The notes below the pieces were generated by a model. The model worked only from the letters and a program-made list of their open reading frames with translations. It had not been told where the DNA came from and did not search any database. Below, piece by piece: positions 24,491 to 31,993 of a DNA stretch of 39,946 nt. This DNA is from a bacterium. GTDB taxonomy: Bacteria > Margulisbacteria > Marinamargulisbacteria > JAHFDA01. The stretch covers positions 1 to 39,946 of the forward strand of contig JAHFDA010000023.1 of NCBI GenBank assembly GCA_023249225.1, written 5' to 3'. Position 1 is the first letter of the stretch; the number at the start of each line of letters is the position of its first letter. The position numbers and the translations under genes are program-made.

Positions 24491-25327
24491 TTAGAGCGTA
24501 CATGTCACCCGCAGGGCCAGATCAAGTTGTGAAAAAGGACTGACATAGGGTGATATCTGCCAATGTTCCGAAGACAAGGTTTTTTGTTGATATTCACCCA
24601 CCCAGTGTTCGCCAATCACGCGGCCCAGCCATGCGCCCATGACCATGTCTGATACCCAGTGATGGTGTGAATTCATATCACCCACAAACATAGCCAGGCA
24701 GACGGCGTAAGCGGGCCACTCGGCATCGTACATCAATCCAATGACTGTGGCAGCGGCACTGTAGGTGGTGGCATGCAACGATGGAAAGGCCGTGTTTTTT
24801 CCAAAACGTTCACTGGTCCAGTGCCACCATTCGGCGGGGTTTCCGCCCTCAACGGGACGGGCGCGACCGGTGAGGTGCTTAAAGGATTGAGCCAGAATCA
24901 ACGCGCTTACCACCGCATCGCCCATGGCCAGTCCGGTACGCTGCAACTTACTGTCACCCATGGCCATAGCGTATTGATAGGCTATCAAGGGAGTTTCCCC
25001 AATCAAAAAATCAGGGATGCTGGCACTAAAGTAATATCCCGAGTTAAGCCACGGATACAGGTCTTGTTCGAGTGACGGCTGTAATGAGGCGTCTAACATA
25101 AATAAAGTGCCTGCGGTTAACAAAGCGGGGAACAGGCTGGCCTTGTTTTCTGTGGTGAGGGGCGTGCTTAATAGATGGCCCCAGGCGCCGGGCAGGCGTA
25201 TCAGGGGTAAAGTTTCAATGTCAGCCCCCCAAATGATGGCCGGAAACAGTCCATAACCTAATAAAAACAGGGCTAGAAGGCATTTTTGGGGCACCACCCT
25301 GTATTGTAGGGGCTGAATGAAATTCAT
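24491..25327 (-). CDS. PAP2-family phosphatase
   Basis: 278-aa membrane or secreted phosphatidic-acid-phosphatase-like protein, a family that dephosphorylates lipid phosphates such as undecaprenyl-PP. An N-terminal hydrophobic segment (residues ~16-34) may be a signal peptide. Motif C1 is KHLTGRARP and motif C2 is FPSLHATTYS. Motif C3 is odd: HHHWVSDMVMG keeps H-x3-D, but the usual Ser-Arg pair six to seven residues before the His reads Gly-Asp (FVGDMNSHHHW). Activity is therefore uncertain. A stop lies 12 nt upstream in frame, fixing ATG 25327. AAAAGG upstream may serve as a weak Shine-Dalgarno. Divergent from the CPBP gene. Confidence 0.85.
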   Translation of the reverse strand: MNFIQPLQYRVVPQKCLLALFLLGYGLFPAIIWGADIETLPLIRLPGAWGHLLSTPLTTENKASLFPALLTAGTLFMLDASLQPSLEQDLYPWLNSGYYFSASIPDFLIGETPLIAYQYAMAMGDSKLQRTGLAMGDAVVSALILAQSFKHLTGRARPVEGGNPAEWWHWTSERFGKNTAFPSLHATTYSAAATVIGLMYDAEWPAYAVCLAMFVGDMNSHHHWVSDMVMGAWLGRVIGEHWVGEYQQKTLSSEHWQISPYVSPFSQLDLALRVTCTL

Positions 25328-25331
25328 GGAA

Positions 25332-25359
25332 TTGAATCAGCCTTTTGGCGATATATAAT
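25332..25359 (+). promoter_or_regulatory. Promoter of the CPBP protease gene, leaderless type
   Basis: TTGAAT (25332-25337), 16-nt spacer and a perfect TATAAT (25354-25359), then 8 nt and ATG 25368. This is the strongest -35/-10 pair in the window. On the other strand the same AT tract offers TATTAT/TATATA for the divergent PAP2 gene. Confidence 0.65.
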
Positions 25360-25367
25360 AACCACTT

Positions 25368-25988
25368 ATGCTTCCTAAACCGGGTCGTCTGCGCAGCATG
25401 TTGATTGTCTTTGGCCTGTATTTTTTATTTCAGGGCCGTTTGAGCATGCTCAAACAAGCAGAATTTTATACCTTCACTATTCGAGGAGCATTCTGGACGC
25501 TACTCCTGCTCGGAGGACTGCTTTTTTGGAACTATTTTCGGCAGCGGCGTTCTGGCAGCGGTTTTTTGCCCGAAGCCAGCCATGAACTGCCTTATCTGAT
25601 GCATCCACAGCGCCAATGGCTGGTGTTGTTATGCATGCCGCTTTTGATTTTTGTGGAAGAATTTTTATTTCGGGTCGGCCTTCTGAACGCGTTCATGCCC
25701 CGCTTGGGAGTGGGGCCAGCCATTTTATGTTCTGCCCTGGTATTTGTACTGGCGCATGAACAAGCGCTTAAAGCGGATCAAACCAATGCGTCCTTGTTCC
25801 TGTACGGACTGACTTTTGGTCTTGCGTACGTGCTTTCGGATTACCAGATCGGAGCACCGTTCCTGGTGCACCTGGGAGTCAATCTTCAGGCTTGGCTCAT
25901 CAATACCGCACGCTGGCGTCGGGCAGGGTATCCCGTGTGGCCCCAGCCATTTAACGTGCGCCAGCTTTGGTCAGCAGTTCGTCTGTAA
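25368..25988 (+). CDS. CPBP-family intramembrane glutamic protease
   Basis: 206 aa with about six hydrophobic segments. The family motifs are present: E97-E98-x3-R102 in FVEEFLFRVG, H130 in FVLAHEQ, and H168-x3-N172 in LVHLGVNLQ. These residues form the Rce1-type active site. Bacterial members cleave membrane or secreted substrates or act in membrane homeostasis; the substrate is unknown. The start is fixed by TATAAT 8 nt upstream. The last 38 nt overlap the convergent AsmA-like gene. Confidence 0.82.
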   Translation: MLPKPGRLRSMLIVFGLYFLFQGRLSMLKQAEFYTFTIRGAFWTLLLLGGLLFWNYFRQRRSGSGFLPEASHELPYLMHPQRQWLVLLCMPLLIFVEEFLFRVGLLNAFMPRLGVGPAILCSALVFVLAHEQALKADQTNASLFLYGLTFGLAYVLSDYQIGAPFLVHLGVNLQAWLINTARWRRAGYPVWPQPFNVRQLWSAVRL

Positions 25989-27591
25989 GACTGGCCGAAT
26001 CCCATATAAAACCCTTGGGCGTCCAGCGGGTTTGCACTTGCAGGTTAACTGTTTTTAACAGCGTGTCTGGGGCCGGTTGTCTGGGCAAAAGCGGTTTCAA
26101 GTTTAGATAATAGGGCAAATCTTTTAAACAGTTATTCGTAAGGTTCAAGCGCATTTTAAGCACAATCCCATCATCAGGCCGAGCCGGGTTGATATGCGCC
26201 ATGTCTCCACGGGCGGCAAAGCTGCCTTCTTTTAACGTGGCGGTATCCAGTTCAAAATGAGTCGCCTGGCCAAGCTCTGCCCATGCATTAAAGTTGATGC
26301 TGGTTACATCAGATTCCGTAAAAATGGCCCGTGTAATCTTGGCATTGGCCTTAAAGCGGTTCTCAAGCATATAGGGATAGATCGGGGTCAGGTCGGGCAG
26401 CTCTGATACGATCAGGTAGCTTGAATCGAACACGGCCGCAAAGCGCGGCTGGTACCAAAAGGGCCACTCAATATTGATTTCAAAATTTGAATGGCCCGAC
26501 TGAAATTCGATGGCACGCACTTCAAGCTTGGGATCGTTAAAGGTTACTTTGATTTTACTACCTTTAAGGGGGTGTTTTAAGGCCGGATGCTTGAACTCTA
26601 AATTGCTCAAGGTCAGGCCAAAACGGGTATGCGCAGCTTCGTTGATTTCGCCTTGAAAGTTTAATTCAAACTCGCCATCACCCCGCAGGTGGATGTTGGG
26701 GAACAAGTGATTAAAAGGTTCTTCCTGGAGCACCTCGTTCACGTTGAAGCGTTCATTTTTAAGATGAATGTAATACACTGGCACTTCGGAAATATTACCG
26801 ATTTCAGCGTCGACCTCAAGCAAGACACCTAGAATATCTAACTTGCCGCCTTTGACGGCAAGTTTATTTTTTTTAACGTCATAGGCCAGGGCCTGCTCTC
26901 CGTGTACCGGACATTGCCAATTACGATTCAGTTGCATAATGCCGTCCAGTTTTTGGGTGATTTGCAAGGAGCCGTCCTCGGCTGCTGCGCTAAAGGTCCA
27001 AGCCAGGTTAAGCCCCCCCAGTTCCATACGAAAACGGTTAACATGATCCTGAATCACCATGCCTGCGTCTAAACAACGGATGTTGGCCACCTGGGTGGGA
27101 ATCAATTTAAGGACAGACAACAACTGTTCGCGTTGAAAAAATTTTAAAGTGGCCTCGTTTTTTTGCAAAAATATCCAAGGCTGTTTCAGTACCACCGTGG
27201 TGCAGTGAAAACCCTTTTCAGCCAACATTTTGACAAAATTAAAATGAAATTCGGCCTCGGGTATCTGGATCATCAGATCCATATCTCCGCTGCGTTGAAT
27301 TTGCAGGTTTTGCACGTGCAGGTAAGGCAGTGGTAGTAACTTTAATTCCACTGCTTCAAGGTGCACGGTACCTCCCACGCGGGCTTGAATAAGCTGGTCG
27401 GCCATCGATCGAAACTCGCTGTCGCTGGGGCTGTATGTTTTAACAAGGCTGATAAAGACCAGCCAAACAAAGACCAGCAAGAACAGGATAATCAGCGCCA
27501 CAAATCCTGCTTGCATGGCCGGACTGGCTGGTGTTTTTTCCGGAGGCGCAGGCGGGGCCAAAACCACATCGTCTTTTTTTGGGGGGGGCAC
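25951..27591 (-). CDS. AsmA-like inner-membrane-anchored periplasmic protein
   Basis: 546 aa. A Pro-rich cytosolic tail (residues 1-25) is followed by one TM helix (~28-50). Next comes an AsmA/TamB-type beginning (VGGTVHLEAVELKLLPLPYLHVQNLQI) and a long beta-rich periplasmic region that repeats short amphipathic strands. AsmA-family proteins bridge the periplasm and are implicated in outer-membrane lipid transport, so the protein supports a diderm envelope. Start GTG 27591 lies 6 nt after TACAAT and is followed at once by C8 then A7 (codons PPPKK). Convergent overlap with the CPBP gene. Confidence 0.72.
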   Translation of the reverse strand: MPPPKKDDVVLAPPAPPEKTPASPAMQAGFVALIILFLLVFVWLVFISLVKTYSPSDSEFRSMADQLIQARVGGTVHLEAVELKLLPLPYLHVQNLQIQRSGDMDLMIQIPEAEFHFNFVKMLAEKGFHCTTVVLKQPWIFLQKNEATLKFFQREQLLSVLKLIPTQVANIRCLDAGMVIQDHVNRFRMELGGLNLAWTFSAAAEDGSLQITQKLDGIMQLNRNWQCPVHGEQALAYDVKKNKLAVKGGKLDILGVLLEVDAEIGNISEVPVYYIHLKNERFNVNEVLQEEPFNHLFPNIHLRGDGEFELNFQGEINEAAHTRFGLTLSNLEFKHPALKHPLKGSKIKVTFNDPKLEVRAIEFQSGHSNFEINIEWPFWYQPRFAAVFDSSYLIVSELPDLTPIYPYMLENRFKANAKITRAIFTESDVTSINFNAWAELGQATHFELDTATLKEGSFAARGDMAHINPARPDDGIVLKMRLNLTNNCLKDLPYYLNLKPLLPRQPAPDTLLKTVNLQVQTRWTPKGFIWDSASLTDELLTKAGAR

Positions 27592-27597
27592 GTTTTT

Positions 27598-27603
27598 ATT
27601 GTA
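27598..27603 (-). promoter_or_regulatory. -10 box of leaderless promoter for the AsmA-like gene
   Basis: TACAAT on the minus strand, then 6 nt (aaaaac), then GTG 27591. Its upstream half lies inside dut. Confidence 0.55.
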
Positions 27604-27611
27604 ACGGATGA

Positions 27612-27617
27612 TAAACT
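27612..27617 (+). promoter_or_regulatory. -10 box of leaderless promoter for dut
   Basis: TAAACT, then 6 nt (gacgcc), then GTG 27624. Only 32 nt separate the dut and AsmA-like start codons, so each promoter's upstream part sits in the other gene. Confidence 0.5.
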
Positions 27618-27623
27618 GACGCC

Positions 27624-28064
27624 GTGCAACTTTTGATCAAGCGGCTGAAGCATTACCCGGCTACGGAACTGCCTGCGTATCAAACGTCTGAAAGCGCAGG
27701 CCTGGATCTTTTGGCGGCTATCCCTGACCCTTTGAAACTCAATCCGATCGAACGCGCTGCCGTGCCCACCGGTATTGCGCTGGCCATCCCCTTTGGTTTC
27801 GAGGGTCAGGTACGACCTCGTTCTGGTTTGGCCTTGCGGCTTGGGCTTGGCATGGTCAATGCCCCTGGCACCATCGATGCCGACTACCGTGGCGAGATCA
27901 AAGTCATTCTGATTAATCTGGGTTCTATACCCCTGGTGATCATGCCCGGCGAACGTATTGCCCAACTTGTGATTGCGCCCGTGGCCCGGCCCGATATGCT
28001 TGAGGTTTCAGAACTGCCGCAAACGGTGCGTGACAGCGGAGGGTTTGGATCGACGGGGGTTTAA
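27624..28064 (+). CDS. dut: dUTP diphosphatase
   Basis: 146-aa trimeric-type dUTPase that converts dUTP to dUMP and PPi, keeping uracil out of DNA. All five motifs are seen in order: SAGLDLLAA, RPRSGLALR, GTIDADYRGEIKV (catalytic Asp), GERIAQLVI and the C-terminal RDSGGFGSTG. Length is typical and the protein is cytoplasmic. The start is GTG 27624; the leaderless-type -10 box 6 nt upstream supports it. A hexanucleotide repeat follows the stop directly. Confidence 0.95.
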   Translation: MQLLIKRLKHYPATELPAYQTSESAGLDLLAAIPDPLKLNPIERAAVPTGIALAIPFGFEGQVRPRSGLALRLGLGMVNAPGTIDADYRGEIKVILINLGSIPLVIMPGERIAQLVIAPVARPDMLEVSELPQTVRDSGGFGSTGV

Positions 28065-28112
28065 ACGAGGACGAATACGAGGACGAGGACGAGGACGAAT
28101 ACGAATACGAGG
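28065..28112. repeat. Hexanucleotide tandem repeat between dut and dapB
   Basis: Eight back-to-back units of ACGAGG or ACGAAT in the order GG, AT, GG, GG, GG, AT, AT, GG (last two bases), followed by a decayed ACAGGG. It starts on the base after the dut stop and ends 15 nt before the dapB -10 box. The unit length keeps any reading frame, and I see no gene in it. Confidence 0.9.
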
Positions 28113-28127
28113 ACAGGGGTAAACCTG

Positions 28128-28133
28128 TATAAT
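28128..28133 (+). promoter_or_regulatory. -10 box of leaderless promoter for dapB
   Basis: Perfect TATAAT, then 7 nt (ccacggc), then ATG 28141. The -35 position falls in the hexanucleotide repeat and shows no TTGACA-like sequence. Confidence 0.6.
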
Positions 28134-28140
28134 CCACGGC

Positions 28141-28884
28141 ATGGTTATCAGGGTTTTGGTCAATGGGGCAAAAGGAAAAATGGGGCAGTCTGTGTGTCAG
28201 GCGGTACGTGCGGATGATGCGTTAGAGCTGGTGGCTGAAACTGACCTGGGAGATAGCCTGGGGGACAGCATCCGTCGCAGTGGCGCGCAATGCGTGGTGG
28301 ATTTTACGCATCCCAAATCACGCCTCGATAACGTACAGACCATCCTTTCAAATGGGGCCTGTGCGGTGGTGGGCACCACCGGGTTTACTGAACGCGATCT
28401 TGCCGTGGTGACTGTGATGTGCCACGAACATGGACAAGGCTGCTTGATTGCGCCCAACTTTGCAGTGGGTGCAGTTCTCATGATGCGTTTTGCCGCTGAA
28501 GCTGCGCAATACATGCCCGCTGTGGAGATCATTGAATACCACCACAATCAAAAAGCAGACTGTCCTTCGGGAACCGCCATTAAAACCGCTCAACTGATTG
28601 CAGAGGCACAGTCCAAAAAATCATTGCACCCGGGCAAGGATCCCACGGAGATCTGGAACCTGCCCGAATCGCGTGGTGCCGACCTGGCCGGAATCCGAAT
28701 TCATGGCGTGCGTTTGCCGGGTTTTATTGCCAGTCAGGAAGTCATCCTGGGCGGCATGGCACAGGTGCTGACCATTCGCCATGACACCAGCAGTCGTGAA
28801 GCCTTTATGCCCGGTGTGCTTTTGGGCATTAAAAAGATGCAAGGACGCAAGGATTTTGTGTATGGGTTGGAAAAGTTGTTGTAG
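28141..28884 (+). CDS. dapB: 4-hydroxy-tetrahydrodipicolinate reductase
   Basis: 247 aa. Reduces HTPA to tetrahydrodipicolinate with NAD(P)H in the DAP/lysine pathway that feeds peptidoglycan. The Rossmann start is VNGAKGKMGQ, followed by VDFTHP and GTTGF. The catalytic signature is EYHHNQKADCPSGTAIKTA (H134, H135, K138). Length is slightly short but normal. Cytoplasmic. Followed after 19 nt by asd of the same pathway. Confidence 0.95.
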   Translation: MVIRVLVNGAKGKMGQSVCQAVRADDALELVAETDLGDSLGDSIRRSGAQCVVDFTHPKSRLDNVQTILSNGACAVVGTTGFTERDLAVVTVMCHEHGQGCLIAPNFAVGAVLMMRFAAEAAQYMPAVEIIEYHHNQKADCPSGTAIKTAQLIAEAQSKKSLHPGKDPTEIWNLPESRGADLAGIRIHGVRLPGFIASQEVILGGMAQVLTIRHDTSSREAFMPGVLLGIKKMQGRKDFVYGLEKLL

Positions 28885-28903
28885 GGCGAAGGGGTAGAAC
28901 AGC

Positions 28904-29923
28904 ATGAGCAAGGAATATGTGGTGGCAGTGGTGGGGGCCACGGGAGTCGTAGGACGGGAGATGATTGGGGTGCTCGAAGAGCGCCTCTTTCCGGTCAAAC
29001 AGCTGCTGCCCCTGGCTTCTGAACGTTCGGCAGGCCTGCGGGTCGAATTTCGGGGGCATCAGGTGCTGGTCACGGAGCTTAAAGAAAATTCCTTTAAGGG
29101 CGTTGATATCGCCTTGTTTTCGGCTGGGGCAGATATTTCTAAAACCTTTGCCCCACATGCGGTGCGTGCGGGTGCGGTGGTCATCGACAACACCAGCCAA
29201 TTTCGCATGGACGCCGAAGTACCGCTGGTCATCCCGGAAGTCAATGCTCACGTGCTAAAAAAACACAAAGGCATCATCGCCAATCCCAACTGCTCAACCG
29301 CACAGCTGGTTTTGCCACTTAAGGCAGTGCTTGACCACGCCCGTATTAAACGCGTGGTCATCTCGACCTATCAGTCCACCTCGGGTGCAGGCAAGGAAGC
29401 CATGGACGAACTGCGCAACCACGCTGCGGCCCTGTTAAACGGCGTGCCCGCCGGACGACCGCAAAAATTCACCAAGGAGATTGCTTTTAACCTGATTCCA
29501 CACATCGATGTCTTTCAGGACAACGGTTATACCAAGGAAGAAATGAAGATGGTCAACGAAACCCGTAAAATTCTAGGCGACGACAGTATTCGAGTCACCG
29601 CAACGGCGGTGCGTGTCCCGGTGTTTATCGGGCATTCAGAGGCTGTCAATGTCGAAATTGACCGGCCCGTGGATATTGCTGAAATCAAGGCTTGGATTGC
29701 CGCCTTTCCGGGCGTCGAGCTGATGGACGACCCCATGCACAATGTCTATCCCACACCGCAATCGGCCTCGGGCAAGGATCCCGCCTTTGTGGGCCGCATC
29801 CGCAAGGACGTCAGCTGCGAACGTGCTTTTGACATGTGGGTGGTGGCCGATAATTTACGCAAGGGCGCGGCATTAAATTCCATACAAATTGCTGAAGCGC
29901 TTGTGGCGCAAAAACTGATCTAA
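28904..29923 (+). CDS. asd: Aspartate-semialdehyde dehydrogenase
   Basis: 339 aa. Reduces aspartyl phosphate to the semialdehyde, the branch point to DAP, threonine and methionine. NADP motif VGATGVVGREM; active-site C130 in NPNCSTAQLV; then STYQSTSGAGKEAMDEL and the HIDVFQDNGYTKEE block. AAGGGG 9 nt before the ATG is a Shine-Dalgarno, fitting an internal operon gene after dapB. Confidence 0.95.
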   Translation: MSKEYVVAVVGATGVVGREMIGVLEERLFPVKQLLPLASERSAGLRVEFRGHQVLVTELKENSFKGVDIALFSAGADISKTFAPHAVRAGAVVIDNTSQFRMDAEVPLVIPEVNAHVLKKHKGIIANPNCSTAQLVLPLKAVLDHARIKRVVISTYQSTSGAGKEAMDELRNHAAALLNGVPAGRPQKFTKEIAFNLIPHIDVFQDNGYTKEEMKMVNETRKILGDDSIRVTATAVRVPVFIGHSEAVNVEIDRPVDIAEIKAWIAAFPGVELMDDPMHNVYPTPQSASGKDPAFVGRIRKDVSCERAFDMWVVADNLRKGAALNSIQIAEALVAQKLI

Positions 29924-29929
29924 GTTGCT

Positions 29930-30574
29930 ATGGACTGGCGTTCCAGGGAGTCGCAAATCGATGATCCTGAACACACGCGCGTGGCCGCTTTTTACCAAAA
30001 CAACATTCGTCTATCGGGATCTTCTTTTCCGTCCTTAGGCTGGTACAACCCGCAAACCCAACGGGTACGCTTTGAGGTATTTATGCTGCTCGGTGCCTTG
30101 CAAGGCAGCACCGTGCTGGATGCCGGTTGTGGCTTGGGTGATTTTTATGCGTTTCTGCTCGAAAAACACAGCAATGATTTGTGTTACGTTGGCCTCGATC
30201 TGATGCCCCAGTTTATTGCCCGGGCTGCCGAAAGATTTGCCGCCGATTCACGGGCCCGTTTTGTGCCCCAAAGTTGGGAGCAGTGGCAGTCTCCGGTGGA
30301 TTGGATCTTTTCTTCGGGCGCCTTTAATTTAGGTCAGCCAGAACCCTATGCCTACGTGCGCAAACACCTTTTGCACTTTCTGACCCTGGCGCGCCGCGGC
30401 ATGGCAGTTAATTTCTTATCGAACAGCACCACAGCAACGCAACGCGACCCAAATTTTTTTTATTATGACCCGGCTGAAATCCTGCGCCTCGCCCTAGATT
30501 TAACCCCGCATGTGGTCTTGCACCATGATTATCTGCCTAATGACTTTACAGTTTTTCTTTATCCATCCTTTTAG
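29930..30574 (+). CDS. SAM-dependent class I methyltransferase
   Basis: 214 aa. Motif I VLDAGCGLGDFYAFL (residues ~63-77) binds SAM; motif II-like YVGLDLMPQFIARAA and WIFSSGAFNLG follow. The N-terminus has a YNPQTQRVRFEVF helix typical of small-molecule methyltransferases. It begins 6 nt after asd and probably shares its transcript. The substrate is unknown. Confidence 0.82.
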   Translation: MDWRSRESQIDDPEHTRVAAFYQNNIRLSGSSFPSLGWYNPQTQRVRFEVFMLLGALQGSTVLDAGCGLGDFYAFLLEKHSNDLCYVGLDLMPQFIARAAERFAADSRARFVPQSWEQWQSPVDWIFSSGAFNLGQPEPYAYVRKHLLHFLTLARRGMAVNFLSNSTTATQRDPNFFYYDPAEILRLALDLTPHVVLHHDYLPNDFTVFLYPSF

Positions 30575-30630
30575 AACCTACAGCGTACGCATTTGGGATG
30601 TTAAAATTAAAACTGTTTTCACTTAGTTAC

Positions 30631-30643
30631 TATATATAGGGAG
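30631..30643 (+). promoter_or_regulatory. Promoter box and Shine-Dalgarno of the sugar-uptake operon
   Basis: TATATATA (-10-like) at 30631-30638 runs into AGGGAG (30638-30643), 6 nt before ATG 30650. If the -10 is the preceding TACTAT (30628-30633), the leader would be about 10 nt and still contain the AGGGAG. In contrast to the leaderless genes, this start has a clear Shine-Dalgarno. Confidence 0.45.
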
Positions 30644-30649
30644 TTCACC

Positions 30650-31990
30650 ATGCGCAGATATTGGGTGCTCGCGCTGGCATGCCTGCTATTGGCATCCACG
30701 GGTTGCAAAAACAAAAACAATCAAAAAACAGAAGGTCCCGTTACGGTGCGCATGTGGATCATGCCCAACAGCGCCCAGCCTGCCAACGATCTTTTAGAGG
30801 TACTCAAACCCTTTCACGATAGCCATCCCAACATCCGGGTCGAAGTCACTTCAATAGACTGGGGCAGCGCTAAAGACAAGCTGAATTCGGCGGCCATCAG
30901 TGGCGTTGGGCCCGACATCACCCAGATTGGAAGCACCTGGGTGGGCCTATTAAGTGCCACCCGCGCGCTGGCATCGCTTAGCGAAAAAGTGCCCTCGCTG
31001 GGCGGGCCCGATATATTCTTGCCAGCGGCCTGGACCAGCTCCGGATTGGAAGGCAGCGGAGAGATCACGTCCATCCCTTGGTTTGTAGATGCACGTGTGC
31101 TGTACTACCGCACCGATGTCTTTGAAAAACTGGGCCTCACCGTTAAAGACATCGACACCTGGGAAAATTTTAAAACAACCCTTGATAAAATTAAAAAATC
31201 CCAACTGGTATTGCAAGGACAGACGGTGGATCCCTTAGGTTCTCCGGGCAGCAACGACTGGAATATTTTGCATAACATGGCCCCTTGGATCTGGGCCAGC
31301 GGCGGAGATCTGCTCAACAGCGACCACAGCCGGGCCGTTTTTAACCAGGCTGAATCTTATCAGGGAGTCAGTTTTTTTCTGGGGCTGGCCATCGACGGAT
31401 ACATTCCCAAATACTGCCTGGAACTCAACACCGCCCAAGTGGCGGCTAAATTTAACGAAGGCGCCTATGCCATGTATTTCGACACGCCGGCCCAAATTAA
31501 GAATCTGGAACTGCCCATCGAAAAGGGTGGGGCAGCCGGCACCGTGGCCGCGCGTAACTACGCGGTAGCGCTGTACCCGGCAGGACCGTCCGGGCGTTAT
31601 ACGTTTTTTGGCGGTTCCAATTTGGCCGTCTTTAAGGCCTGTGAGCATCCGGCCGAAGCCTGGGAAGTGATTGCCTATCTGGCGTCTAAACCGGCCCAAA
31701 TTGCCTATGCCAATGCCACTGGCTTTATTCCAGCCCGTCAGGATGCTTTTGCAGATCCGTTCTTTACGGAACATCCCAAACGGAAAATCTTTATCGAAGC
31801 CGTCAAGTATGGCCGCACTTATCCGTGTGTCTCCGCCATTGGCGCAGCCGAACCCGCCTTGATGCGTCACTTTGGAAACCTTTGGGCCCAGGTCAGTGGT
31901 ACCTTTGGTCCCAAACAGCGGGTAGACATTCACAAAGAACTCGATCAGGCTGTCCAGGAACTCAACATTATTATTTCGGAGAGCATATAA
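30650..31990 (+). CDS. ABC sugar-binding lipoprotein (family 1 extracellular solute-binding protein)
   Basis: 446 aa. Lipoprotein signal peptide with lipid-attachment C19 (LLLASTGC) followed by a Lys/Asn linker. The family-1 binding fold starts VTVRMWIMPNSAQPANDLLE and shows GPDITQIGSTW, SIPWFVDARVLYYRTDVFEKLG and YTFFGGSNLAVFKAC. It captures an oligosaccharide outside the inner membrane and delivers it to the two permeases just downstream (3-nt gap). The ligand is unknown; the GH26 and CBM genes nearby point to a beta-glycan product. Confidence 0.92.
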   Translation: MRRYWVLALACLLLASTGCKNKNNQKTEGPVTVRMWIMPNSAQPANDLLEVLKPFHDSHPNIRVEVTSIDWGSAKDKLNSAAISGVGPDITQIGSTWVGLLSATRALASLSEKVPSLGGPDIFLPAAWTSSGLEGSGEITSIPWFVDARVLYYRTDVFEKLGLTVKDIDTWENFKTTLDKIKKSQLVLQGQTVDPLGSPGSNDWNILHNMAPWIWASGGDLLNSDHSRAVFNQAESYQGVSFFLGLAIDGYIPKYCLELNTAQVAAKFNEGAYAMYFDTPAQIKNLELPIEKGGAAGTVAARNYAVALYPAGPSGRYTFFGGSNLAVFKACEHPAEAWEVIAYLASKPAQIAYANATGFIPARQDAFADPFFTEHPKRKIFIEAVKYGRTYPCVSAIGAAEPALMRHFGNLWAQVSGTFGPKQRVDIHKELDQAVQELNIIISESI

Positions 31991-31993
31991 GCC

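Noticed and set aside
28065-28112. CRISPR-like array
   Set aside because: The units are 6 nt with no spacers; it is a simple tandem repeat.
27940-28137. Minus-strand frame encoding a Ser-rich peptide through the hexanucleotide repeat
   Set aside because: Its composition is only the reading of the repeat, and the rest is antisense to dut.
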